NCBI RefSeq assembly: GCF_900103265.1
Contig: NZ_FMWX01000001.1
Span: forward strand, 310,001-374,000
Direction: 5' to 3'
DNA length: 64,000 nt
Source: Sphingomonas sp. NFR15
GTDB lineage: Bacteria > Pseudomonadota > Alphaproteobacteria > Sphingomonadales > Sphingomonadaceae
Under the pieces are notes generated by a model that did not search any database, was not told the DNA's origin, and saw only the letters and a program-made list of their open reading frames with translations. Shown here piece by piece: positions 53,827-61,706 of the stretch. Made by a program: the position numbers and the translations under genes. Every line of letters begins with the position of its first letter. Positions within the stretch are counted from its first letter, which is position 1.

Positions 53827-53833
53827 GTCTCGA

Positions 53834-53856
53834 GTATTACCATCCAGAGGTAATAC
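53834..53856. promoter_or_regulatory. Inverted repeat, candidate VapB autoregulatory operator
   Basis: GTATTACC (53834-53841), 7-base spacer, GGTAATAC (53849-53856). Perfect 8-bp arms, AT-rich in a GC-rich context, 7 bp upstream of the antitoxin start codon. This is where VapB/VapBC complexes bind in characterised modules. Confidence 0.7.
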
Positions 53857-54054
53857 CTGTCTATCGGCGTCTTCGCCTGAACAATGGGTGGCGTTCTCGC
53901 TTAACCGGGCAAGGTGGCGGCAGCGGCGTATTTCGGCGACGCGCAGGAGCGTCATTACGGCGTTTCAGAAGCCGTTCCGCGACGATTTGGACGACATCCA
54001 CAGCCAGTTCCAACAGGTCCGGCCAAATCGACACGGCGGCTGCCTACTCGCCGC
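53857..54054. other. Gap between gatA and the vapBC module
   Basis: 198 bp between the vapB operator and the gatA stop. Both flanking genes are on the minus strand, so it should hold the gatA 3' end and the vapB promoter. No gene, terminator or known repeat was recognised; it may be a remnant of the DNA that brought in the module. Confidence 0.4.
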
Positions 54055-55539
54055 TTACCACCACGCCTCCGGCCGCGCCACGAACCCCGCGCGCTGCTCG
54101 ATCGCCAAGCCCGCGTTCAGAACACCTTGCTCGTCCAGCGGGCGGCCGATGATCTGCAACCCGAGCGGCAGCCCCTGCGCGTCGAGACCGCCCGGTACGC
54201 TCATCGCGGGTAGGCCGGCCAGCGAGGCCGGTACGGTAAACACGTCGTTGAGATACATCGCGATCGGATCGGCCTGCTTCTCGCCGAGCGCGAACGCGGC
54301 CGACGGCGCGGTCGGCGTGAGCAGGTAATCGCACTGTTCGAACGCCCGCTCGAAATCGCGCGCGATCAAGGTGCGGACCTTCGAGGCCTGGGTGAAATAC
54401 GCGTCGTAGAAGCCCGCCGACAGCACATAGGTGCCGATCATGATGCGGCGCTTCACCTCGTCGCCGAAGCCGGCGGCGCGAGTCGCGGCGTACATTTCCT
54501 GCAGGTTCGCGCCCTCGGGCAGATCGCGCAGCCCGTAGCGCACGCCGTCATAGCGCGCGAGGTTGGACGAGGCCTCGGCGGGCGCGATGATGTAATAGGC
54601 CGGGAGCGCGTATCTGGTGTGCGGCAGCGACACTTCGATCACCTCGGCGCCGGCGTCCTTCATCCAGGCGATGCCCTGCTGCCAGAGCGCGTCGATCTCG
54701 GGCGGCATGCCCTCGACGCGATACTCGCGCGGGATGCCGATGGTCTTGCCGCGCAGATCGGCGGACAGGCCCGCTTCCCACGCCGGCACCGGCAGATCGA
54801 GCGAGGTCGCGTCCTTGGGGTCGAAACCGGTCATCGCCTCGAGCATGATCGCGCAGTCGCGCACGTCGCGCGCCATCGGCCCGGCCTGATCGAGCGAGGA
54901 GGCAAACGCCACCACGCCCCAGCGCGAGCAGCGGCCGTAGGTCGGCTTGATCCCCGCAATGCCGGTGAACGCAGCCGGCTGCCGGATCGAGCCGCCGGTG
55001 TCGGTGCCGGTCGCGCCCGGGCACAGCCGCGCCGAGACAGCCGCCGCAGAACCACCCGACGAGCCGCCCGGCGTCAGCGCGGCGTTGCCGCCATCGTTGC
55101 GCTTCCACGGCGAGATGACGTTGCCGAACGCACTCGTCTCGTTCGACGAGCCCATCGCGAACTGGTCCATGTTGAGCTTGCCGAGCATCCCCGCGCCCGC
55201 CGCGAACAACTTGCCCGAGACGGTCGACTCATAGGTCGGCGTGAAGCCGTCCAGGATCAGACTGGCGGCGGTGGCGGGGACGCCCTTGGTGCAGAACAGA
55301 TCCTTCATGCCGATCGGCACGCCGGCCAGAGGCTTGGGCGTATCACCCGCCGCTCTGGCGGCATCCGTCGCGTCGGCGGCGGCGAGCGCATGATCGGGGG
55401 TTTCGACGAGGAAAGCGTTGAGCGGCTTGGCAGCGCTTACCCGCGCGATGAACGCCTCCGCGACGTCGCGCGCGGAAAACCCGCCCGCGCGTACCCCGTC
55501 GCGGATGGCGGCAACGCCGAGATCGGTAAGGTCGGTCAT
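54055..55539 (-). CDS. gatA: Asp/Glu-tRNA amidotransferase subunit A
   Basis: 494 residues. Amidase-signature enzyme that releases ammonia from glutamine for GatB. The Ser-cisSer-Lys triad is visible: Lys in [23 protein letters not shown] with the cis-Ser, and the nucleophile in [13 protein letters not shown]. Other blocks are [20 protein letters not shown] and [23 protein letters not shown] 55537-55539. It is separated from gatC by 118 bp filled by an inverted repeat, and from gatB by the vapBC module. Confidence 0.97.
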   Translation of the reverse strand: MTDLTDLGVAAIRDGVRAGGFSARDVAEAFIARVSAAKPLNAFLVETPDHALAAADATDAARAAGDTPKPLAGVPIGMKDLFCTKGVPATAASLILDGFTPTYESTVSGKLFAAGAGMLGKLNMDQFAMGSSNETSAFGNVISPWKRNDGGNAALTPGGSSGGSAAAVSARLCPGATGTDTGGSIRQPAAFTGIAGIKPTYGRCSRWGVVAFASSLDQAGPMARDVRDCAIMLEAMTGFDPKDATSLDLPVPAWEAGLSADLRGKTIGIPREYRVEGMPPEIDALWQQGIAWMKDAGAEVIEVSLPHTRYALPAYYIIAPAEASSNLARYDGVRYGLRDLPEGANLQEMYAATRAAGFGDEVKRRIMIGTYVLSAGFYDAYFTQASKVRTLIARDFERAFEQCDYLLTPTAPSAAFALGEKQADPIAMYLNDVFTVPASLAGLPAMSVPGGLDAQGLPLGLQIIGRPLDEQGVLNAGLAIEQRAGFVARPEAWW

Positions 55540-55562
55540 GCGAAGAAGTTCCCGGCAACATA

Positions 55563-55654
55563 CGTCACCCCGGCGAAAGCCGGGGTCTGGTCATAACGGA
55601 GCGCGCCCCTGCGGCACGAGACCCCAGCTTTCGCTAGAGCGACGCGGGAGAGCG
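55563..55654. repeat. Imperfect inverted repeat between gatC and gatA
   Basis: The left arm begins CGTCACCCCGGCGAAAGCCG and the right arm ends near TAGAGCGACGCG; the two are complementary except for several mismatches. Core unit CCGGCGAAAGCCGGGGTCT. Related in layout to the trpF-trpB element. Confidence 0.72.
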
Positions 55655-55657
55655 CCG

Positions 55658-55945
55658 TCACTCGATCACCTTGGGCACAGTGAAGAACCCATGCTCCGCC
55701 TGTGGCGCGTTCGCCAGCACGAGATCGCGCACGTTCCCATCGGTCACGACATCTTCGCGCAGGCGCAGATGGTTTGGGATCACGGCGGTCATCGGCGCGA
55801 CATCGGCGGTATCGACCTCGCCGAGTTGCTCGATCCAGCCCATGATGTTGTCCAGCTCCGGCGCGAGCCGGGCGGCGTCTTCCTCGGTGATCGCGATGCG
55901 GGCGAGGCTCGCGATCTTCTTCACGGTGGCGATATCGACTGACAT
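55658..55945 (-). CDS. gatC: Asp/Glu-tRNA amidotransferase subunit C
   Basis: 95 residues from ATG 55943-55945 ([20 protein letters not shown]). Small scaffold subunit of GatCAB: helical N-terminus [20 protein letters not shown], then [20 protein letters not shown] and the conserved [10 protein letters not shown] region. First gene of the gat operon, followed by gatA. Frame open upstream to 55981 but unlike the family. Confidence 0.95.
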   Translation of the reverse strand: MSVDIATVKKIASLARIAITEEDAARLAPELDNIMGWIEQLGEVDTADVAPMTAVIPNHLRLREDVVTDGNVRDLVLANAPQAEHGFFTVPKVIE

Positions 55946-56083
55946 GGCCGTGCGGCTAGCATCGCCAGCGGAACCCATCAACCTCTACGCGGGCGATTGC
56001 GCCGCGCGCATCCTTGCGCCAACCCTTGGCCCCTTGCCAGCCGCAGCGCTCCGCTGCCCCGCTCGATGGAACGACACCGCCTG

Positions 56084-57262
56084 ATGGCACGAAAGTTTCT
56101 GTACGCCTTCGCCGTCCTCATCATGCTGACGGTGGCCGGCGGCTTCGCCCTCAACGCCTTTCCGGTGCTGTTCATGCGGATGGCACTGGTGCCGGATGGC
56201 CGCGTCGACTCGCTGCCGCCGCCGCCATCCTATGACGATGCTGAAATGTGGCTCGCGCGGCCGGACAAGGCCGGCAACCCGGCCCTGTGGACGCCGCCGG
56301 GCTATACGCCGGGCACACGGCCGCACGCGGCGGTGTTCTTCATCCACCCGACGTCTTACCTCGTGCGCACCCATTGGAACGCCCCGCTCGACGATCCCGA
56401 GGCGAATGCGCGCGCGACGATCTTCCTGAAAGGACAAGCCAGCGCGTTCAACGGCGTCGGCGCCGTCTGGGCGCCGCGCTATCGACAGGCCGCGTTCGGC
56501 GCCTTCCTGACGTCTCAGGGCGATGCCCAAAAGGCGCTCGACTTCGCTTATCGCGATGTCGTCGCCGCGTTCGATGCGTTCGTGCGCGAAGCCGGCGACC
56601 GGCCGATCATCCTCGCCGGCCACAGCCAGGGCGGGCTGCATTTGTCGCGGCTGCTGCATGAGAAGATTGCCGGCACGCCGCTCGCGAAGCGGATCGTCGC
56701 GGCCTATGTCGTCGGTTGGCCGGTGTCCCGCACCGCCGATCTGCCGCTGATGGGGCTGCCCGAATGTACCCGCGCAGATCAGCCCGGCTGTATCCTATCG
56801 TGGCAGAGCTTCGCCGAGCCGGCCGACCCGTCGCTGATCCTCGATACGTTCGACGCCTCGACCGGCTACACGGGCGCGCGCCGCAATGGCACGGCGATGA
56901 TCTGCACCAACCCGATCACCGGCACGCCCGACGCCACCGCGCCCGCCGCCGCCAATCTCGGCACGCTGCTGCCGACGAGCGACCTTAGCTCCGCCTCCAT
57001 CAGCGCCGGGCAAGTCGGCGCGCGCTGCGCGGGGCGCGGCCTGTTGATGATCGGCACCCCGCCGCCGTTGGGCGGATACGTGTTGCCGGGCAACAACTAC
57101 CATGTTTACGATTACGGCCTGTTCTGGGCGAACGTCCGCGCCGATGCGGCGCGCCGGTTGGCAGCGTATCAGGCGCAGTCAGCCGCTCCTCCTAAGCTTG
57201 TCGAAGGACGTATTCCGGGGCACGCGCTTCGGCAGGCTCAGCACGAACGGGTTCTTTTATGA
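56084..57262 (+). CDS. DUF3089 alpha/beta-hydrolase-like protein
   Basis: 392 residues from ATG 56084 ([20 protein letters not shown]); ATG 56066 is an alternative. An N-terminal signal anchor places it in the envelope. The nucleophile elbow is [17 protein letters not shown] (GHSQG), and [17 protein letters not shown] and [18 protein letters not shown] are DUF3089 blocks. Hydrolase activity is inferred, substrate unknown. The last about 24 codons (from PPKLVEGRI) are a translated palindromic repeat, so the C-terminus is not native to the family. The stop overlaps the ruvX ATG. Confidence 0.87.
   Translation: MARKFLYAFAVLIMLTVAGGFALNAFPVLFMRMALVPDGRVDSLPPPPSYDDAEMWLARPDKAGNPALWTPPGYTPGTRPHAAVFFIHPTSYLVRTHWNAPLDDPEANARATIFLKGQASAFNGVGAVWAPRYRQAAFGAFLTSQGDAQKALDFAYRDVVAAFDAFVREAGDRPIILAGHSQGGLHLSRLLHEKIAGTPLAKRIVAAYVVGWPVSRTADLPLMGLPECTRADQPGCILSWQSFAEPADPSLILDTFDASTGYTGARRNGTAMICTNPITGTPDATAPAAANLGTLLPTSDLSSASISAGQVGARCAGRGLLMIGTPPPLGGYVLPGNNYHVYDYGLFWANVRADAARRLAAYQAQSAAPPKLVEGRIPGHALRQAQHERVLL
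57184..57250. repeat. REP-like palindromic repeat (copy 5, partly degraded)
   Basis: The left part is degraded but keeps AAGCTTGTCGAAGGACG; the right ends CAGGCTCAGCACGAACGG as in the other copies. It supplies the 3' coding end of the DUF3089 gene. Confidence 0.78.
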
Positions 57263-57720
57263 TCACCACCGAAACCGTCGCCTTCCGCGAGGCGCTCCCG
57301 ACCGGTGGCCGGCTGCTGGGGCTCGATGTCGGCACCAAGACGATCGGCACCGCTCTGTGCGACGCAGGCTGGTCATTCGCGTCTCCCGCGCTGCTGATCC
57401 GGCGCACGAAGTTCACCGCCGACAAGGTCGCGCTCGTCGCCATGATCGGCGAGCAGCACGTCACCGGCCTCGTGATCGGGCTGCCGATCAACCTCGATGG
57501 CACCGAAAGCCCGCGTTCGCAAAGCACCCGTGCCTTCGCGCGCAACCTCGCCGATCTCGGCCTGCCGATCCTGCTGTGGGACGAACGCTGGTCGACCCAG
57601 GCAGTGGAGCGGCAGATGATCGCCGAGGACATCAGCCGCGCAAAGCGCGCCGAGCGAGTCGACAAGCTCGCCGCCAGCTACATCCTGCAAGGTGCGATCG
57701 ATGCGCTGGTGCGCGTCTGA
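57259..57720 (+). CDS. ruvX: Holliday junction resolvase-like RuvX/YqgF
   Basis: 153 residues from ATG 57259, overlapping the DUF3089 stop. RNase H-like fold: [17 protein letters not shown] (catalytic Asp), [19 protein letters not shown] (second strand), and [15 protein letters not shown] (third acidic site). Linked to processing of 16S rRNA precursor and recombination intermediates; nuclease activity is established in some members only. It converges with yqgE, a gene it is often neighbour to, with 12 bp between the stops. Confidence 0.93.
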   Translation: MITTETVAFREALPTGGRLLGLDVGTKTIGTALCDAGWSFASPALLIRRTKFTADKVALVAMIGEQHVTGLVIGLPINLDGTESPRSQSTRAFARNLADLGLPILLWDERWSTQAVERQMIAEDISRAKRAERVDKLAASYILQGAIDALVRV

Positions 57721-57732
57721 TCGCGTGTGCCG

Positions 57733-58293
57733 TCACGCGTGCCCGGTCTCGCCACAGAGCAAGCGCGGGTCGATGCCGATCCGCGTGAAGCCACGCTCCC
57801 AGCGCGCCTCGGCGGGATTGTCGAACAGCAGATCGGCGTCGGCCGGCGCGTTGAACCAGCCGTGGCGCGTGAGTTCACCCTCCAACTGCCCCGCTCCCCA
57901 GCCGGCGTACCCCAGCGCGACCAGCCACCGGCTGGGCCCCCCGCCCTCGGCGATCGCGCGCAGCACGTCGATCGTTCCTGTCAAAGACCAGCGCCCGGCG
58001 ACATCGATCGTGTCCTGACCGCTCCATTCGGACGTGTGAAGCACGAAGCCACGTTGCGGCTCGACCGGTCCACCGAAATGCACCGGCGCGTCGGGGGCCT
58101 CACCAGGCTCGATCTCGAACTGTGCGAGCAGCGCGTGTAATCCGAGGTTGGCGATCACCGCACCGGTGCCCACCCCGATCGCGCCGTGCTCGTCATGCGC
58201 GCACATCGCGATGGCCGCGCGTTCGAAGCGCGGGTCGCCAATCCCCGGCAGCGCGAGCAACAATTGTCCCGTCAGGTACATTTCTGTCTCCAT
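57733..58293 (-). CDS. yqgE: YqgE/AlgH family protein (UPF0301)
   Basis: 186 residues from ATG 58291-58293 (METEMYLTGQLLLALPGIGD); M5 of this frame is an alternative start. Family blocks: PGIGDPRFERAAIAMCAHDE, VHFGGPVEPQRGFVLH, ALGYAGWGAGQLEGELTRHG. Adopts a fold of unknown activity and is often adjacent to ruvX, as seen here. Divergent from the peroxiredoxin gene. Confidence 0.93.
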   Translation of the reverse strand: METEMYLTGQLLLALPGIGDPRFERAAIAMCAHDEHGAIGVGTGAVIANLGLHALLAQFEIEPGEAPDAPVHFGGPVEPQRGFVLHTSEWSGQDTIDVAGRWSLTGTIDVLRAIAEGGGPSRWLVALGYAGWGAGQLEGELTRHGWFNAPADADLLFDNPAEARWERGFTRIGIDPRLLCGETGHA

Positions 58294-58387
58294 CGCGCCA
58301 ATCATAGCCCGGCGTGACCATGCGTCACGCTTGAAATGGCACCCGGCAGCGGCGACTTAGGCAACGATCCACTGCGAGGAGATTTCC

Positions 58388-58867
58388 ATGACGATCACCG
58401 TCGGCGACCGTATTCCCAGCGTCACGCTCACCAAGGTCACGGCCGATGGCCCGGATCAGATCAACTCCGACGACTATTTCGCGGGGCGCAAGGTCGCGCT
58501 GTTCTCGGTGCCTGGCGCCTACACGCCGACCTGCTCGGCGCGCCATCTGCCGGGCTATGTCGACAAGATTGACGCATTGAAGGCGAAGGGCATCGATGAA
58601 ATCGCCTGCACCGCCGTCAACGATCCTTTCGTCCTGAAGGCGTGGAGCAAGGATTCGGGCGCGGACGCCATCACCATGCTCGCGGACGGCAGCGCCGACT
58701 TCGTCACCGCGCTGGGCCTGACGATGGACGCGTCCAAGTTCGGCATGGGCACGCGCGGCCAGCGTTTCTCGATGCTCGTCAACGACGGCGTGGTCGAGCG
58801 GCTCAACGTCGAGGCGCCGGGCGAATTCAAAGTCTCCACCGCCGAACACCTGCTCGAAGAAATCTGA
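58388..58867 (+). CDS. Peroxiredoxin (Prx5/AhpE-like redoxin domain)
   Basis: 159 residues; AGGAG precedes ATG 58388. Thiol peroxidase that reduces H2O2 and organic hydroperoxides. The peroxidatic Cys49 is in FSVPGAYTPTCSARHLPGYV, the Prx5-type motif, and AVNDPFVLKAWSKDSGADAI follows. No second conserved Cys is evident, so it is probably 1-Cys or uses an external reductant. Cytosolic. The gene lies beside an EcfG-type promoter for the next gene, fitting a stress theme. Confidence 0.94.
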   Translation: MTITVGDRIPSVTLTKVTADGPDQINSDDYFAGRKVALFSVPGAYTPTCSARHLPGYVDKIDALKAKGIDEIACTAVNDPFVLKAWSKDSGADAITMLADGSADFVTALGLTMDASKFGMGTRGQRFSMLVNDGVVERLNVEAPGEFKVSTAEHLLEEI

Positions 58868-58884
58868 TCGATCATTGCGGTCAT

Positions 58885-58909
58885 GGAACGCCGCCGCGCC
58901 CGATCCGTT
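58885..58909 (+). promoter_or_regulatory. EcfG-type general stress promoter
   Basis: GGAAC at 58885-58889, exactly 16 bases, then CGTT at 58906-58909: a full match to the alphaproteobacterial EcfG consensus. It lies 28 bp upstream of the start codon at 58938. Confidence 0.75.
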
Positions 58910-58937
58910 GATCGGGCGACACAAGGAGGGTTGTTCC

Positions 58938-59261
58938 ATGACCGACACCACCAAAACCGAAGACTCCGGCAACACCAATACGCCGACCGCGGAATCGATC
59001 ATCGATCAGGCGAGCGCGACCGCGCAGGAAGCCGCCAAGACCGTTGCCGATACGTCGGCTTCGCTGCTCGGCCAGGCCAAGGACGCGATCGGCCAGGCGG
59101 TCGAGACGACGATCGAAGCAGTGAAGGAGCATCCCGTTGCCGCGGCCGCGATCGGCGCCGGCGTTGCTGCGACCGTCGCGGGCGCCGCCTTCGGCGTCTC
59201 GAAATTGCTCGAAGAGGAAGAGGCGCCGGCAAAGGGCGCCAAGGGCAAGGCGAAAGCCTGA
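58938..59261 (+). CDS. Hypothetical stress-type protein with C-terminal membrane-like helix
   Basis: 107 residues from ATG 58938 (AAGGAGGG precedes). Polar N-terminus (TDTTKTEDSGNTNTPTAES), an amphipathic helical middle (ASATAQEAAKTVADTSASLL, GQAKDAIGQAVETTIEAVKE) like YqjD/ElaB or CsbD-type proteins, then EHPVAAAAIGAGVAATVAGA as a short hydrophobic helix and a charged C-terminus. Such proteins often anchor at the membrane and are stress-induced; an EcfG promoter matches here. It resembles the protein at 60837-61190. Function unknown. Confidence 0.85.
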   Translation: MTDTTKTEDSGNTNTPTAESIIDQASATAQEAAKTVADTSASLLGQAKDAIGQAVETTIEAVKEHPVAAAAIGAGVAATVAGAAFGVSKLLEEEEAPAKGAKGKAKA

Positions 59262-59294
59262 CGCTCTGGAACGGCGTCGCTCGCGCTGTCTTGC

Positions 59295-59314
59295 CAGCGT
59301 AACGGCGCTGTTTT
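59295..59314 (+). terminator. Weak candidate terminator
   Basis: CAGCG (59295-59299) with CGCTG (59306-59310), 6-nt loop, followed by TTTT. The stem is only 5 bp. It lies after the hypothetical gene and before the AMP nucleosidase gene. Confidence 0.42.
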
Positions 59315-59325
59315 AGCCCCGGTGG

Positions 59326-60774
59326 ATGACGACAGCACCCACCCCCGCCGCGAAAATCGTTGCCGAACTGGAGCGGCTCTATGCCGCTTCGGTGTCGCGG
59401 CTCCAGGCGGCGTTGAACGCGTATCTCGAAACGGGCGCGGTGCCCGATCCTGCGAGCCGCCGCGATGGCAGCTTCGCCTATCCCGAAATCCACGTCCGTT
59501 ACGACGGCGGCGCGACGACGGTGCCGCCCAGATCGTTCGGGCGGCTGGTATCGGCCGGAGAATATCGCATCAGCGTCACCAAGCCGGCGATGTTCGGGGC
59601 ATATCTGACCGAGCAACTCACCTTGCTGATCGAGGATTACGACGTCTCGGTCGAGGCGGTCGCGGGGCGGCAGGAGATTCCGTTCCCGTATGTTCTAGAT
59701 GCGGGCTATGCGCTGCGGCTCGACACCGTCTCCACCGCCGAGCTGGCGCGCTACTTCCCGGCGACCGAGCTCGCCCATATTGGTGACGAGATCGCGGACG
59801 GGCTGTACGCCATTCCGGACGACATCCGCCCGCTCGCGCTGTTCGACGGCCTGCGCACCGACTTCTCGCTCGCACGGCTGCGACATTACACCGGAACGCC
59901 GCCCGAGCATGTTCAGCGGTTCGTTCTGTTCACCAACTATCATCGCTATGTCGATGAATTCATTCGTTGGGCATTCGGCCAGCTTGGCGAAGGATCGCGT
60001 TTCATCGCGGTTTCCGGCGCGGGCGGGGTGATGCTTCGCGCCGGCGATGACGTCGAGGCGTTCATGGCAGATACCAGCGCATGGCGGCGGCACCAGATGC
60101 CGGCCTATCACCTCATGGCGGCGGACGGCACCGGCATAACCCTGGTCAACATCGGCGTCGGCCCGGCCAACGCCAAGACCATCTGCGACCATCTCGCGGT
60201 GCTGCGCCCGGAAGCGTGGCTGATGATCGGCCATTGCGGCGGCCTGCGTCCGAGCCAGCGGATTGGCGACTATGTGCTCGCCCATGCCTATCTGCGCGAC
60301 GACCATGTTCTCGACGATGTGCTGCCACCCGAAATTCCGGTACCCGCGATCGCCGAGGTACAGCTCGCGATGGCCCGCGCGGCCGAAACGATTTCGGGCC
60401 AGTCGGGCGAGGAACTCAAACGCCGGCTCCGCACCGGCACGATCGTCACCACCGACGACCGCAATTGGGAACTGCGCTATTCGAAATCCGCCCTGCGCTT
60501 CTCGCTCAGTCGCGCGGTTGGCATCGACATGGAGAGCGCGACGATCGCCGCGCAAGGCTATCGCTTCCGCGTGCCCTATGGGACGCTGCTGTGCGTCTCG
60601 GACAAGCCGCTCCATGGCGAGTTGAAGCTGCCCGGCCAAGCGAACCGCTTCTACGAGCGCGCGATCGCCGAGCACCTCAAGATCGGCATCGAGGCGTGCG
60701 AGGAACTGCGCCGCGAGGGCGCTAAACTGCATTCGCGCAAGCTGCGCGCGTTCAACGAGCCGCCGTTCCGCTGA
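59326..60774 (+). CDS. amn: AMP nucleosidase
   Basis: 482 residues, normal length. It cleaves AMP to adenine and ribose 5-phosphate and helps set adenylate levels. The N-terminal regulatory domain is at about 1-180, and the C-terminal phosphorylase-like domain shows LMIGHCGGLRPSQRIGDYVL, RAVGIDMESATIAAQGYRFR (catalytic Glu) and GTLLCVSDKPLHGELKLPGQ. ATG 59326. It is flanked by two small genes with EcfG-like promoters, suggesting expression under stress, though no such promoter was seen for amn itself. Confidence 0.95.
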   Translation: MTTAPTPAAKIVAELERLYAASVSRLQAALNAYLETGAVPDPASRRDGSFAYPEIHVRYDGGATTVPPRSFGRLVSAGEYRISVTKPAMFGAYLTEQLTLLIEDYDVSVEAVAGRQEIPFPYVLDAGYALRLDTVSTAELARYFPATELAHIGDEIADGLYAIPDDIRPLALFDGLRTDFSLARLRHYTGTPPEHVQRFVLFTNYHRYVDEFIRWAFGQLGEGSRFIAVSGAGGVMLRAGDDVEAFMADTSAWRRHQMPAYHLMAADGTGITLVNIGVGPANAKTICDHLAVLRPEAWLMIGHCGGLRPSQRIGDYVLAHAYLRDDHVLDDVLPPEIPVPAIAEVQLAMARAAETISGQSGEELKRRLRTGTIVTTDDRNWELRYSKSALRFSLSRAVGIDMESATIAAQGYRFRVPYGTLLCVSDKPLHGELKLPGQANRFYERAIAEHLKIGIEACEELRREGAKLHSRKLRAFNEPPFR

Positions 60775-60781
60775 GCCGCAG

Positions 60782-60806
60782 GGAAACTCGCGGCCATCCG
60801 TGCGTT
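60782..60806 (+). promoter_or_regulatory. Candidate EcfG-type promoter
   Basis: GGAAA at 60782-60786 (one mismatch to GGAAC), 16 bases, CGTT at 60803-60806. It lies 30 bp upstream of the start codon at 60837, a spacing similar to the exact match at 58885-58909. Confidence 0.55.
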
Positions 60807-60836
60807 ACGGGGGCTCAACGATTGCAGGACAGAGCG

Positions 60837-61190
60837 ATGGCCGACGACACCACCAAGCCAGCAACCACCACCAAGACGACGGCGCGCAAGCCGGCGGCAG
60901 CCAAGGCGGCAGGGACGAAGCCAGCATCGACGAAACCCGCGGCGGCGAAGAAGACTGCCCCCAAGCCCGCCCGCGCCAAGGCTCCGGCCAAGCCTAGAGC
61001 GTCGGCGGCCAAGAAGGCCACCGCGAAGACCGGCTGGTCCGCCGCCGCCATCGCGGGCGGCGCGGCGGCTGCGGTGGCAGCCGCCGGCGCGGCGGTGTTC
61101 GCGCTGCGCAAGCCCAAGGTGGTCGAGGATGCAATCGACAAGGTCGAACAAGCCGTCGGCTTGGCCGAACCGACGACCGACGAAGCATAA
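60837..61190 (+). CDS. Lys/Ala-rich protein with histone H1-like tail and membrane-like helix
   Basis: 117 residues from ATG 60837. Residues 5-70 are low-complexity Lys/Ala/Thr/Pro (KPATTTKTTARKPAAAKAAG, KTAPKPARAKAPAKPRASAA), resembling the C-terminal tail of histone H1 and of H1-like bacterial DNA-binding proteins. A hydrophobic Gly/Ala stretch follows (SAAAIAGGAAAAVAAAGAAV) and an acidic tail. It may bind DNA or polyphosphate and associate with membrane. Candidate EcfG promoter upstream; strong hairpin downstream. Function unknown. Confidence 0.82.
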   Translation: MADDTTKPATTTKTTARKPAAAKAAGTKPASTKPAAAKKTAPKPARAKAPAKPRASAAKKATAKTGWSAAAIAGGAAAAVAAAGAAVFALRKPKVVEDAIDKVEQAVGLAEPTTDEA

Positions 61191-61200
61191 TCGGAGCGTC

Positions 61201-61242
61201 GCGCTGGCGGATGGGCGAGTTCGGCTCGCCGTTCGCCAGCGC
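61201..61242. terminator. Nested hairpin between convergent genes
   Basis: Outer stem GCGCTGGCG/CGCCAGCGC (61201-61209, 61234-61242) and inner stem GGCGAG/CTCGCC (61214-61219, 61225-61230) with a TTCGG loop. It lies between the stops of the Lys/Ala-rich protein and the receiver protein. No T-run, but its place and symmetry suit a bidirectional transcription barrier. Confidence 0.6.
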
Positions 61243-61252
61243 GTGAAGGCGC

Positions 61253-61642
61253 TCAGCCGATCATGCCGTCGCCCGCGCCCTTGGCAAGCATCCGCCCGAT
61301 CGCGTCAAACAGCGAATCCATCGCGACCGGCTTGAACAACACCTCGTCCGCGCCAGCGGCAAGGCACCGTTGACGCAGGTCGATCGCGGTGTCGGCGGTC
61401 AGCACGATCACCGGTAGGTCAGCCTTCGCGTCCTTCCGGCCGCGAATATGGCCAAGCGCGGTGAGCCCGTCCATGCCAGGCATCCGCAGATCGAGCAGGA
61501 CGATGTTGAAGTCATCTTCGTCGATCAAAGCCAGCCCGATCTCGGCGGACTCGGCGCCGATCATCGTGGCGCCCGCAACGTCGAGCATGTCGTTGACGAC
61601 CCGCCGGTTCATCGGATCGTCTTCGACAAACAAGATCCTCAT
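61253..61642 (-). CDS. Stand-alone response-regulator receiver
   Basis: 129 residues from ATG 61640-61642 (MRILFVEDDPMNRRVVNDML). Single REC domain: acidic pair in VEDDP, phospho-acceptor Asp51 in IVLLDLRMPGMDG, Thr in VIVLTADTA and Lys in EVLFKPVAM. No output domain, so it acts by protein contact. It lies 64 bp downstream of the hybrid kinase gene on the same strand, its likely partner. The frame stays open upstream to 61684 without similarity. Confidence 0.94.
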   Translation of the reverse strand: MRILFVEDDPMNRRVVNDMLDVAGATMIGAESAEIGLALIDEDDFNIVLLDLRMPGMDGLTALGHIRGRKDAKADLPVIVLTADTAIDLRQRCLAAGADEVLFKPVAMDSLFDAIGRMLAKGAGDGMIG

Positions 61643-61706
61643 GGCCGGGGGCCGGCGACAGGATGCGAAAAGGACCGTCCACACTTCATAACAGGCTCAC
61701 TACCGA

